Made by a program: the position numbers and the translations under genes. Of a stretch of 33,588 nt of DNA, positions 18,183 to 25,989 are shown piece by piece. The notes beneath the pieces are model-generated. The model worked only from the letters and a program-made list of their open reading frames with translations, was not told the origin of the DNA and did no database searches. This DNA comes from an uncultured Pseudobutyrivibrio sp. (lineage in GTDB: Bacteria; Bacillota; Clostridia; Lachnospirales; Lachnospiraceae): NCBI GenBank assembly GCA_946548305.1, contig CAMNPQ010000005.1, forward strand, positions 1-33,588. The letters are read 5' to 3'. How positions within the stretch are numbered: the stretch's first letter is position 1; the number at the start of each line of letters is the position of its first letter.

Positions 18183-18216
18183 TGTGACATAGTTGTGACA
18201 GATGAAATGGTATGCT
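18183..18216 (+). promoter_or_regulatory. Direct-repeat promoter of the DUF975 gene
   Basis: TGTGACA at 18183-18189 and 18194-18200 (4-nt spacer TAGT), followed after 10 nt by the -10-like TATGCT (18211-18216). The geometry is the same as at 11959 and 21774. The coding start at 18271 lies about 50 nt downstream of the expected transcription start. Confidence 0.68.
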
Positions 18217-18270
18217 GTCAGCAAGAAGTTACAGACATCTGGGTAGAACCCAATGAAAGGAGATAATATT

Positions 18271-18954
18271 ATGTGGTCAATAGGTGAATTGAAAGCAAAA
18301 GGTAAAGAGGCATTTAAGAGTAACTATTGGAGTTCAGTTATAGTAGCTTTAATCCTGTCTCTACTTACAGGTGGTGCTGGTGCATCAGCCAGAAGCCAGA
18401 CAAGCCAGACAGGTGGTCAGGAAGGTCTTGATATGTCTGCTTTAACCCCAGAGGGTATGGCAGTTATTGTGGGCGCATTAAGCGTAGTTTTTATAGTTGC
18501 ATTATTGCTTCGCATTTTCTTGTTTAACCCACTTGAGGTAGGTGGCTTCAGATTTTTCAAGAAAAATGTGGAAGGTGAACACCCTACAGTAGGTATGATT
18601 AAAGAAGGCTTTGGTGAGTATGGTCGTACATTTATCACAATGTTTTTGAGAGACCTGTTTTTATCACTTTGGACATGCCTGTTTATTATACCAGGAATTG
18701 TAAAGGGCTATTCTTACAGAATGGTACCTTATATTATCAAGGACAATCCTGAGCTTTCAGCAACAGAGGTAATCACAAAATCAAGAGAGATGATGAATGG
18801 ACATAAGTGGAGAGCATTCCTCCTTGATTTATCATTCATCGGATGGATTTTACTTACTCTATGCACATGCGGTTTGTTAGGAATCTTCTGGACAAATCCA
18901 TATATTCAGAATACAAACGCAGCATTGTACCTTGAACTTTCTAAAAATCAATAA
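18271..18954 (+). CDS. DUF975 family integral membrane protein
   Basis: The track begins at ATG 18253, but that ATG starts just upstream of the ribosome site AAAGGAGATAATATT, which serves ATG 18271, giving 227 residues beginning MWSIGELKAKGKEAFKSNYW. That N terminus (a helix ending in a Lys- and Asn-rich turn before the first membrane span) is typical of the DUF975 family common in Lachnospiraceae and lactobacilli. Hydrophobic spans are visible near residues 22-40, 65-88, 130-150 and 180-205, with an amphipathic block RMVPYIIKDNPELSATEVI between the last two. The family has no established biochemical role; some members are linked to envelope or stress responses. It has its own direct-repeat promoter and a hairpin after it. 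Confidence 0.85.
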   Translation: MWSIGELKAKGKEAFKSNYWSSVIVALILSLLTGGAGASARSQTSQTGGQEGLDMSALTPEGMAVIVGALSVVFIVALLLRIFLFNPLEVGGFRFFKKNVEGEHPTVGMIKEGFGEYGRTFITMFLRDLFLSLWTCLFIIPGIVKGYSYRMVPYIIKDNPELSATEVITKSREMMNGHKWRAFLLDLSFIGWILLTLCTCGLLGIFWTNPYIQNTNAALYLELSKNQ

Positions 18955-18989
18955 ATGAGCCTAAAAAAAAGGCATTATTAAGTAGAAAC

Positions 18990-19021
18990 TTAACGGAGGG
19001 AGATGAATCTTCCTCCGTTAA
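18990..19021 (+). terminator. GC-rich hairpin between DUF975 and the phosphopantetheinyl transferase gene
   Basis: TTAACGGAGGGA and TTCCTCCGTTAA form a 12-bp stem (one G:U pair) around an 8-nt loop. There is no proper T run after it (TTGTCTG), and the next gene starts 13 nt later. It could be a weak terminator/attenuator or a stem in the leader of the next gene that holds its GAGAGGA ribosome site nearby. Confidence 0.55.
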
Positions 19022-19034
19022 TTGTCTGAGAGGA

Positions 19035-19658
19035 ATGTTCTATGATATGAATATTTACGGGTTAAATATTGAGACAATAAGGGGCAGAGATTTTTCCTGG
19101 ATTGAAAAAGACATGCCTATTCGATATGAAAAAGGCATGAGATACAGATTTTACGAAGACCGATTGCGGTGCTTTGGGGTGGCATATCTGTTGAAGGAGA
19201 TTCTTGGAATATCCACAGAAAAAGACATCTGCATATTGCCATCTGGCAAGCCTGTAGCTCCTAAGTTCAAAGAATTTAGCCTATCCCACAGTGGAGATTA
19301 TTGTGTCATAGGGATTTCAGAAGAGCCCATAGGAGTTGACATAGAACTGATGTCACCACAGAACGTCCATTTAGCCAAGGATGTATATACGAAGGATGAA
19401 ATAGCATGGATGAGGCTTGATGAACTGAGAAGATTTCATGAACTGTGGACGTTAAAGGAAAGTGTGATGAAAGCAACTGGAAAAGGGCTGGTACTAGAGC
19501 CAAATACCTTTAGCACTATTCCGCTTATAAATAATGACAGTATTATTATTGAGGATAAAAAATGGTTTGGCTGTTGTGCTTCAAATGATAAATATTCCTA
19601 TAGTATTTGCATGGGAAAGCCAGTAGGAAATATAAAATGGGTTGAATGTAGCTTTTGA
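19035..19658 (+). CDS. 4'-phosphopantetheinyl transferase (Sfp/AcpT superfamily)
   Basis: The enzyme moves 4'-phosphopantetheine from CoA to a serine of carrier proteins. The 207-residue protein shows the family landmarks in order: a Pro-Lys-type substrate loop (SGKPVAPKFKEFSLSHSGD), the metal-binding GVDIE (Asp 102, Glu 104) and WTLKESVMKATGKGL (Glu 142, Lys 146). The length fits the Sfp-like two-half type. The start is uncertain: ATG 19035 lies immediately after AGAGGA, while ATG 19047 (MNIYGLNIE) is about 13 nt away. No NRPS or PKS gene is in the window, so its carrier protein is elsewhere. The next gene begins right at its stop codon. Confidence 0.9.
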   Translation: MFYDMNIYGLNIETIRGRDFSWIEKDMPIRYEKGMRYRFYEDRLRCFGVAYLLKEILGISTEKDICILPSGKPVAPKFKEFSLSHSGDYCVIGISEEPIGVDIELMSPQNVHLAKDVYTKDEIAWMRLDELRRFHELWTLKESVMKATGKGLVLEPNTFSTIPLINNDSIIIEDKKWFGCCASNDKYSYSICMGKPVGNIKWVECSF

Positions 19659-19679
19659 GTGATACCAGTGGGGGTGGCT

Positions 19680-21764
19680 ATGAGACTGATTGATAGTTTT
19701 CCAACAAACAAAATTGGGGATATAGAATATAGAGTAGGGCGTGTGTTCCCCTTTGGTGCCAGCGTGGTAGAGGGGGGAGTGAATTTCAGTGTTTATTCCA
19801 AAGAAGCAACAGGCTGCACTTTGGTACTTTATAATCACAGTGCAAGTGAGCCTTTTTTGGAAATTGAGATTCCAGAGGAATACAAAATTGGCAACGTATA
19901 TACGGTGATGGTTTTTGGAATAAACATTGAGACCACAGAATATGGGTATCGATTTGATGGAGTTTTCGACCCAGGAAAGGGACTGTGGTTTGACAAGACA
20001 AAAGTGCTGCTAGACCCATATGCTAAATCTGTTTCAGGAAACAGTATATGGGGAAAAGCTCAATATTTAGATAGAGAGTTTCGCCATAGAGGGCAGATAA
20101 TTCGTGAAGACTATGATTGGGAGGGGGATACACCACTAGGGCTTGCCCAACAGGATTTATGCATTTATGAGCTGCATGTCAGATCCTTTACTATGAATGA
20201 CAACAAGGTAAAGCATAAAGGCACATTCTACGGACTTACCGAGAAAATCCCTTACTTAAAGGAACTGGGTATAAACTGCGTTGAACTTATGCCTATATTT
20301 GAATTTGATGAATTCGAAAATACGAAGGAGTTCAATGGCAATACTCTATACAATTATTGGGGATATTCCACAGTGGATTTTTTCGCTCCAAAGGCAGGCT
20401 ACGGTGCATCAGCTCCATTTGGAATGGAGACTGACGAGCTGAAAAATATGATAAGGCAGTTCCATAAGAATGGTATAGAAGTGATTCTGGATGTGGTGTT
20501 CAATCATACAGCCGAAGGGAATGAAAAGGGAAGGTATATATCCTATAGAGGAATTGACAATTCCACCTATTATATGCTTACTCCTGATGGTGGGTATTAC
20601 AATTTTAGCGGCTGCGGAAACACATTCAATGGCAATAATGCTGTGGTCAGAAATATGATTTTGGATTGTCTGCGTTACTGGGTTTCCTCATATCATGTGG
20701 ACGGCTTCCGCTTTGACCTTGCCTCCATTTTAACTAGAAATATAGATGGCTCGCCTATGTACTATCCGCCTCTAATAGAGATTTTGGTGAATGACCCTGT
20801 GCTTGGAAAGACCAAGCTTATTGCAGAGGCTTGGGATGCTGGTGGACTATATCAGGTGGGAAGCTTTCCAGCCTGGCATCGATTTGCTGAATGGAATGGC
20901 AAATACAGGGATTGTGTCAGAAGGTTTTTAAGAGGAGAAGCTGATGCTGCAATAGAACTGTATTGGAGAATCGGCGGCTCAAAAGACATGTATGAATCCA
21001 GAAGCGCAGAAGCATCTATAAATTTTGTCACCTGTCATGATGGATTTACACTGTATGACACAGTGTCTTATAATGATAAGCATAACGAAGCCAACGGGGA
21101 AGAAGGTCGTGATGGCACCAATGATAATTACAGCTGGAATTGTGGACAGGAAGGTGAGACAGAGGATAGCGAAATAAACAACCTGCGAATGCGTCAAATG
21201 AAAAACGTATTTACGATATTGCTTACAAGCCGTGGCGTTCCGATGTTTTTATCAGGAGATGAATTTGCTAACAGCCAGTTTGGAAATAATAATGCATATT
21301 GTCAGGACAATGAGGTATCATGGCTCAATTGGAGTAAATTAAATAAAAACAGAGGCTTGTTTGAGTATGTCAAGGGACTCATAGCATTCAGAAATGCTCA
21401 TCCTGTACTAAGGAATAAAACCTATGACGAGGGGCAAAATGCCACAGGTTATCCTGAATTGTCATTTCATAGTGAAAATCCATGGGAATATGATATCATG
21501 TGCCCACGACTTGTGATAGGATATATGTATGTGGAAGAACACGAAAAGTATAATGTTACAGCTGATACATTTATCTATGTGGCATTAAATGCACACTGGG
21601 AAAGCCATACCATGAATCTTCCTATAATACCAGAGGGCAAACACTGGTATCTTGTGGCTGATTCCAATGCAGGAGTTTTCTTTGGTGACAAGGAAGAGAT
21701 TGAAATATCAAATGGGTGCTATGGACTCGCCCCCCGTAGTAGTGCCATATTGATAGCAAAGTAA
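19680..21764 (+). CDS. glgX: Glycogen debranching enzyme / isoamylase-type GH13 (GlgX-like)
   Basis: The predicted enzyme hydrolyses alpha-1,6 branches in glycogen or related glucans in the cytoplasm. I start at ATG 19680 (694 residues) after GGGGGTGG; the track's GTG 19659 abuts the previous stop. An N-terminal CBM48/early-set domain (FPFGASVVEGGVNFSVYS) is followed by the GH13 barrel with region I DVVFNHTAEG, region II GFRFDLAS (nucleophile Asp 346), region III IAEAWDAGG (acid Glu 383) and region IV CHDGFTLYD (Asp 454). A C-terminal beta domain closes the protein. No signal peptide is seen, which fits glycogen metabolism. It shares a tight junction with the transferase gene, probably by chance of operon order. 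A pullulanase-like specificity cannot be excluded. Confidence 0.93.
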   Translation: MRLIDSFPTNKIGDIEYRVGRVFPFGASVVEGGVNFSVYSKEATGCTLVLYNHSASEPFLEIEIPEEYKIGNVYTVMVFGINIETTEYGYRFDGVFDPGKGLWFDKTKVLLDPYAKSVSGNSIWGKAQYLDREFRHRGQIIREDYDWEGDTPLGLAQQDLCIYELHVRSFTMNDNKVKHKGTFYGLTEKIPYLKELGINCVELMPIFEFDEFENTKEFNGNTLYNYWGYSTVDFFAPKAGYGASAPFGMETDELKNMIRQFHKNGIEVILDVVFNHTAEGNEKGRYISYRGIDNSTYYMLTPDGGYYNFSGCGNTFNGNNAVVRNMILDCLRYWVSSYHVDGFRFDLASILTRNIDGSPMYYPPLIEILVNDPVLGKTKLIAEAWDAGGLYQVGSFPAWHRFAEWNGKYRDCVRRFLRGEADAAIELYWRIGGSKDMYESRSAEASINFVTCHDGFTLYDTVSYNDKHNEANGEEGRDGTNDNYSWNCGQEGETEDSEINNLRMRQMKNVFTILLTSRGVPMFLSGDEFANSQFGNNNAYCQDNEVSWLNWSKLNKNRGLFEYVKGLIAFRNAHPVLRNKTYDEGQNATGYPELSFHSENPWEYDIMCPRLVIGYMYVEEHEKYNVTADTFIYVALNAHWESHTMNLPIIPEGKHWYLVADSNAGVFFGDKEEIEISNGCYGLAPRSSAILIAK

Positions 21765-21773
21765 AATCTGTTG

Positions 21774-21807
21774 TGTGACACTTTTGTGACAATTCGTGTG
21801 GCATAAT
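21774..21807 (+). promoter_or_regulatory. Direct-repeat promoter of the partner-switch module
   Basis: TGTGACA at 21774-21780 and 21785-21791 (4-nt spacer CTTT), then 10 nt and CATAAT (21802-21807) as -10. The layout is identical to 11959 and 18183. It begins 9 nt after the debranching-enzyme stop and would start transcription about 28 nt before the RsbW-like gene. Confidence 0.72.
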
Positions 21808-21842
21808 AGTAGTGTTGCAGGGGAGTTTTAAGGAGAAATTAA

Positions 21843-22280
21843 ATGAAAAAAGTTTTTGAATGTGAAGCTACGGTTGAAAATTTGACTAACGCATCAGCAT
21901 TTGCAGAGGCTGAACTTGAAGAGCTAGGTTGTGGCATGAGGCAAATGATGCAGCTGTCAGTTGCTTTAGAAGAGATTTATGTAAACATTGCCCATTATGC
22001 CTATGCAAAACTTGATGATAATGGCAAGCCGATTCCAAATACAGGGGTTGGTCCTATGAAGCTGACTGTGGATTCTGACGAGGAAAATGTGTATCTCATT
22101 TTTGAAGATGAGGGGATGCCATATAATCCTTTGGAAAAGGAAGACCCGGATGTGACCCTTGCAGCAGAGGATAGAGAAATAGGTGGACTTGGAATTTTTA
22201 TGGTCAAAAAGAGTATGGATGATGTATTATATGAATATAAGGATAATAAAAACATCCTAACATTAGTGAAAAAACTGTGA
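21843..22280 (+). CDS. RsbW/SpoIIAB-like anti-sigma serine kinase (HATPase_c_2)
   Basis: This 145-residue GHKL ATPase of the anti-sigma-factor class has its N box in LSVALEEIYVNIAHYAY (Glu 44, Asn 48), the Mg/adenine-binding Asp in IFEDEGMPYNPL and the G box GGLGIFMVKKSMD. Members bind a sigma factor or another client and phosphorylate a STAS antagonist on serine. The matching STAS protein is encoded two genes downstream at 23566, which supports a partner switch. No sigma factor or PP2C phosphatase gene is in the window, so the controlled client is unknown. The start follows AAGGAGAAATTAA, and transcription probably begins at the direct-repeat promoter at 21774. Confidence 0.9.
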   Translation: MKKVFECEATVENLTNASAFAEAELEELGCGMRQMMQLSVALEEIYVNIAHYAYAKLDDNGKPIPNTGVGPMKLTVDSDEENVYLIFEDEGMPYNPLEKEDPDVTLAAEDREIGGLGIFMVKKSMDDVLYEYKDNKNILTLVKKL

Positions 22281-22348
22281 ATCACTAATAAAATAAAACA
22301 AAAACAGTTATACTAAACAAAGACAAACACGTCAGGAAGGGGAATATA

Positions 22349-23563
22349 ATGCAATCAGAACATGTAAAAATTGGAACATTGCAGGAAAACCTTGACAGAG
22401 TGGAGGATATTCTTGAGGATTATCTTTTCCGACTGGACATTAAAGGTAAGGATGCAATTAGATTTAATTTATTAACAGAGGAAGCACTTAGACTGGCAAA
22501 GTCCATTACAAGCGACGAGACAGCAGTAGAGCTATGGTTTGAAGGAAATGCCAGGGTGTCTCACATCTGCCTGATGCTTGAAAGCAAGCTTACACCAAAT
22601 AAGGAAGAGAAATTTATTTCTATTTCATCATCAAAAGAAAACAGTGCCGACCACACATTTTTTGATGACCTGAAGGAATTCTTTATTAAGCCTAGCAAAC
22701 CTACCTGGTCTTTGGCTGAATACGAAGCAGAAGTTATGAAGAAACGCTGTGCTGACAAGTATTCTGAAGAAGCCTGGGGCAATCTGGAGCGTTCTGTGCT
22801 GGCAAATCTGGCAAACGATATTTCTGTTGGAGTAAAGGATAATCATGTTCTTATGATTATCACAAAGGATTTTTCAAAATCCCTTGGTACAATCAATTCA
22901 AACAGACCACTTCAGACATCTAGCCAGATTTTTGTATCTTCAGATGAAGAGTCACTTAAAAAGGCATATGCCAGGGTAGATGGGGTAGTTGATGAGGTGA
23001 AACTCTCAGGCAAAAATGCTCTTAGAGTAAAGCTATTGTTAGAAGAGACAATCGGAATGGTTGAAGAAATGACAGGGGATTTTTCAGCTTTGCTCTGGTT
23101 GGAACAATATAAGGGCGAATGTGCTCTAAAGCTTGTGGGTAACACAAAGATTGACGCAGACAAAAAATATGATATTCTATCATTATCTACTACTGGAGAA
23201 AATGCTTTAGTTCATGGCTTTATGGGCAAATTAAAGGACATGATTGAGACTGGTATTTTAAATTACGAAAGTGTCATGAAGCTTAACCAGGAGTACAACG
23301 GCATCAGCGTAAATTATGCTGGAATGGGTGCTTACAATGATGTGTCCATCGCTACAAACCCTACAGCAATGTCGGGCTTTATGTGGTCAATGGTAGACTA
23401 TCGTAATGGCTTGGATGGCGAGAGAAACACCAATGAGGGCGTAAAGGCAGCTTGGGATGAATTGGAGAAATCTATTGTTGCTAGTATTGCTGATGATGTA
23501 ATAGTTGGTGTTAAAAATAATAAAGTACAAATGACTATGATTTATAAACTTAAGGAGGATTAA
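22349..23563 (+). CDS. 404-residue internally duplicated protein, possible degenerate GHKL-ATPase pair
   Basis: I do not recognise a named family. The protein consists of two homologous halves of about 180-215 residues. The first runs from LQENLDRVEDILEDYL and the second from SLKKAYARVDGVVDEV; both contain an LLTEEA/LLLEET helix and an ELWFEG/LLWLEQ strand, and both close with a matching block, AWGNLERSVLANLANDISVGVK against AWDELEKSIVASIADDVIVGVK, split here by eye. Each half resembles the start of an RsbW-like ATPase (helix with Glu-Glu followed by strands), but the N-box Asn and glycine-rich G box are missing, so ATP binding is doubtful. It lies between an RsbW-like kinase and a STAS protein, only 2 bp before the latter, so it is probably a scaffold or decoy in the same switch. 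The start follows AGGAAGGGGAATATA. Confidence 0.8.
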   Translation: MQSEHVKIGTLQENLDRVEDILEDYLFRLDIKGKDAIRFNLLTEEALRLAKSITSDETAVELWFEGNARVSHICLMLESKLTPNKEEKFISISSSKENSADHTFFDDLKEFFIKPSKPTWSLAEYEAEVMKKRCADKYSEEAWGNLERSVLANLANDISVGVKDNHVLMIITKDFSKSLGTINSNRPLQTSSQIFVSSDEESLKKAYARVDGVVDEVKLSGKNALRVKLLLEETIGMVEEMTGDFSALLWLEQYKGECALKLVGNTKIDADKKYDILSLSTTGENALVHGFMGKLKDMIETGILNYESVMKLNQEYNGISVNYAGMGAYNDVSIATNPTAMSGFMWSMVDYRNGLDGERNTNEGVKAAWDELEKSIVASIADDVIVGVKNNKVQMTMIYKLKED

Positions 23564-23565
23564 TT

Positions 23566-23865
23566 ATGTTAAACATTAATGAGACAAAGGATGGGGCTAA
23601 TCTTAAAATTGCACTTGAGGGAAGACTTGATACTACTACAGCACCACAGCTTGAGGAAAAGGTAAACGGTTTGATTGATGGTGTTACAGATTTAAAATTT
23701 GATTTTGAAAAGCTTGAGTATATTTCCAGTGCAGGGCTTAGAGTATTACTTTCTACACAAAAGACCATGAACAAGCAGGGAAAAATGGTTATCAACAATG
23801 TGTCTGAGGAAGTTATGGAAATTTTTGATGTAACAGGATTTTCAGATATCCTTACAATTGAGTAA
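23566..23865 (+). CDS. STAS-domain anti-sigma factor antagonist (RsbV/SpoIIAA-like)
   Basis: This 99-residue single STAS domain has the expected order: N-terminal strands, GRLDTTTAPQLEEKV, and the phosphoacceptor loop YISSAGLRVLL, with Ser 55 as the likely phosphorylation site. It ends in the VMEIFDVTGF helix. Unphosphorylated, such proteins bind the RsbW-type kinase and release its client. The gene follows the duplicated 404-residue protein after 2 bp (ribosome site AAGGAGGATTAATT) and ends the module at a clear terminator. The family assignment is secure; the regulated process is not visible. Confidence 0.94.
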   Translation: MLNINETKDGANLKIALEGRLDTTTAPQLEEKVNGLIDGVTDLKFDFEKLEYISSAGLRVLLSTQKTMNKQGKMVINNVSEEVMEIFDVTGFSDILTIE

Positions 23866-23883
23866 GAATAATTTAATTTATTT

Positions 23884-23909
23884 AGCCAGCTTTTTAGCTG
23901 GCTTTTTTT
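23884..23909 (+). terminator. Intrinsic terminator after the STAS gene
   Basis: AGCCAGCT (23884-23891) and AGCTGGCT (23896-23903) form an 8-bp stem with a TTTT loop, followed by a run of seven T. This is a textbook rho-independent terminator and separates the partner-switch module from the CRISPR region. Confidence 0.92.
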
Positions 23910-23996
23910 GTTATATAAACTACAGAACAAAGACACAACTTGATAACAATTGTCTAGTAAAATACCACTAAAGATTTTTATTTCAGGAGGTAGAGT

Positions 23997-24503
23997 ATGA
24001 AGAAATTATATATTAAGGAAAAGCTATTATCATTCGTCGATCATTTCACAGTAAAAAATGAGCATGAAGAGGATTGCTATGTTGTGCAGGGAGATAGAGT
24101 TCAAATCGGAGGAAAAAAGCTTCATATATTTGACATGAATGAAAGAGAACAGCTGATGATACAGCAGAAGATTTTAGCTCTAATGCCAAAATTTTTTGTA
24201 TATAAGGGTGACGAGCAGGTTGCAATGATTCAAAAGAAGATGTCGTTTTTAGGAAGTAAATACATCGTTGAAGGACCTGGCTGGGAAGTAAAGGGAAAAG
24301 TCATGGGTCACGATTATACTATGACAAAAGATGGAAAAGAGATAGTGTCCCTACACAAAGCCTGGCTTTCATGGGGCGACAGCTATGAGATGGATATAGC
24401 AGATGATGTAGATGAAGTGCTGGCTCTTGCGGTGGTACTTGCCATTGAGATGGTAATACAGCAGGAGGAGGCAAATGCTTCTGCTTCAGTTGGAACGGAT
24501 TAA
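23997..24503 (+). CDS. LURP-one-related / YxjI-like (tubby-type fold) protein
   Basis: This 168-residue protein fits the LURP-one-related family: an N-terminal strand KKLYIKEKLLSFVDHFTV, short beta hairpins (VVQGDRVQIGGKKLHIFD), the conserved KFFVYKGDEQVAMIQKKMSFLGSKYIV, WEVKGKVMGHDYTM and a C-terminal hydrophobic helix (VLALAVVLAIEMVI). Bacterial members have no settled function; the fold resembles tubby and scramblase proteins. A strong AGGAGGTAGAGT ribosome site precedes the ATG. Its 3' end overlaps the small ORF at 24475 by 29 nt, so it may be transcribed together with the CRISPR genes; whether it takes part in immunity is unknown. Confidence 0.83.
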   Translation: MKKLYIKEKLLSFVDHFTVKNEHEEDCYVVQGDRVQIGGKKLHIFDMNEREQLMIQQKILALMPKFFVYKGDEQVAMIQKKMSFLGSKYIVEGPGWEVKGKVMGHDYTMTKDGKEIVSLHKAWLSWGDSYEMDIADDVDEVLALAVVLAIEMVIQQEEANASASVGTD

Positions 24504-24663
24504 TGAAGATAAAACAGGCATTGCCCTTGCAAATGGTGATTCACTTTCCTACACTTTCAGCAATGCCCAAGTCCTTCAAAAGATTGCATCTGAAATGAAA
24601 TATGATATTTGGGTGGGGAGAGTGATTGATTATTTAATAAATGTTTGGAGGGAACATAATTGA
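24475..24663 (+). CDS. Small 62-residue ORF at the head of the csm operon, unknown function
   Basis: The ORF starts at ATG 24475 directly after AGGAGGAGGCAA, one of the strongest ribosome sites in the window, which lies inside the end of the upstream gene. It stops at TGA 24661-24663, overlapping the TTG start of csm6. Both junctions suggest that it is translated and coupled to csm6. The product (MLLLQLERINEDKTG..., ending VIDYLINVWREHN) is mixed-charge, has no signal peptide or cysteines, and looks like a short beta hairpin followed by two helices. I recognise no family. It may be a small accessory or regulator of Csm6, or only a translational coupler. Confidence 0.6.
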   Translation: MLLLQLERINEDKTGIALANGDSLSYTFSNAQVLQKIASEMKYDIWVGRVIDYLINVWREHN

Positions 24664-25979
24664 GTAAAACTGTGCTTTTTTCCCCAGTTGGTGGGACCGA
24701 CCCAATTTCGCAAAATAATATACGAGATGGTTCACTTTTGCATATATGCAGATGGTACAAGCCAGACGAGGTATATCTATATATGTCAAAGGAAATGCTG
24801 GATTTTCAAGAGCAAGACGATAGATATAGATTTTGTATACAAAAGCTAGCAGAACAACAATCAAGAGAGATTATTATTAATGAAATAGAACGCTCAGATT
24901 TAATAAATGTACAGGACTATGATTATTATTACAGTGATTTCAGGAGTATAATCGCAGACATTTCAGCTTCATTGTCCAGCGAAGATAAGCTGATATTAAA
25001 TGTATCTTCAGGAACACCTGCGATGAAAAGCGGATTGATTGTACTAGCTACTCTTGGTGAATTTAATTGCAAAACAATACAGGTTGTAACACCAGTACGA
25101 AGAATAAATGAGCATAATCATAAAAACTATGATGTTCAGACACTGTGGGAATTAAATGAAGACAACAATGGGGATTCTGAAAACAGATGCAAAGAAGTTG
25201 TTTGTCCAACCTTGTCAAATATCAAACAGGAAGAAATAATCAAGCGATTACTCAAGGTGTATGACTATCAAGCCGCCTATTTAGCAGCAGAAAGCTTACC
25301 GTCAGAAAAAACAATAAACTATTTGGAACTATTACATGTGGCATATAAACGAATACAGCTTGATAATCAAGGACTAAATGCTTTAGTGAAAAAACATAAT
25401 ATGGAAGGCTTTCCAATAAAAAATGACGGAAGCAGAGAAATATTTGAGTATGCCTTAGCACTGGATATAAAGCGTAAGCGGGGTGAATATGCTGACTTTG
25501 CAAGAGCCATATCACCGCTTATAGTGGCATTATTTAGGGATGTATTATTAAAACAAGAGCAAGTACGCATAGAAGATTATACAAAAAATGAAAATGGTAG
25601 GGAATACTGGGATAGAGGAAAGCTGGCTGGCACAAAGCTAGATGAAATATTTAAAAATAAATGGCCTTATTTTAAATATGATTGGCCTCAATCCTCTCAT
25701 ATTTCACTTTTAACGCAGAAATTGATTACTAATCCTAAGATAGTTGATTTATGTTCAAAGCTAAGATCAGTAGAAGAAGGAGCAAGAAACGTGGCGGCTC
25801 ATCAAATAGTATCTCTTACGGAGGATGGCTTTAAAAAGAAGACTGGGTATTCCCCTGCTGATGTAAGTGGTTTGATTAAGGAATTGTGCAAATATACTAC
25901 ACTTAACATAAAGGATGAGTATTGGAATGCCTATGATGATATGAACAACTACATAATTAAGAAAATAGAGGAGATATGA
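24660..25979 (+). CDS. csm6: Type III-A CRISPR accessory ribonuclease Csm6 (CARF-HEPN)
   Basis: Csm6 is a cyclic-oligoadenylate-activated RNase that degrades transcripts non-specifically once Cas10 signals. The 439-residue protein starts at TTG 24660 (TTGGAGGGAACATAA upstream), overlapping the previous stop. The N-terminal CARF domain has the ligand loops LFSPVGGTDPIS and NVSSGTPAMKSG (residues 114-124). The C-terminal HEPN domain has the catalytic R-x4-H motif in GARNVAAHQIV (Arg 376, His 381). Both functional sites look intact. It is placed first in the operon, ahead of cas6 and cas10, rather than at the end as in staphylococcal and streptococcal loci. The natural activator (cA4 or cA6) cannot be read from the sequence. 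Confidence 0.93.
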   Translation: MSKTVLFSPVGGTDPISQNNIRDGSLLHICRWYKPDEVYLYMSKEMLDFQEQDDRYRFCIQKLAEQQSREIIINEIERSDLINVQDYDYYYSDFRSIIADISASLSSEDKLILNVSSGTPAMKSGLIVLATLGEFNCKTIQVVTPVRRINEHNHKNYDVQTLWELNEDNNGDSENRCKEVVCPTLSNIKQEEIIKRLLKVYDYQAAYLAAESLPSEKTINYLELLHVAYKRIQLDNQGLNALVKKHNMEGFPIKNDGSREIFEYALALDIKRKRGEYADFARAISPLIVALFRDVLLKQEQVRIEDYTKNENGREYWDRGKLAGTKLDEIFKNKWPYFKYDWPQSSHISLLTQKLITNPKIVDLCSKLRSVEEGARNVAAHQIVSLTEDGFKKKTGYSPADVSGLIKELCKYTTLNIKDEYWNAYDDMNNYIIKKIEEI

Positions 25980-25989
25980 TAATCCTAAT

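Noticed and set aside
22252-22285. Weak inverted repeat ATTAGTG / CACTAAT after the RsbW-like gene
   Set aside because: The stem is short and A/T-rich, overlaps the gene end and is not followed by a T run, so it does not support a terminator.
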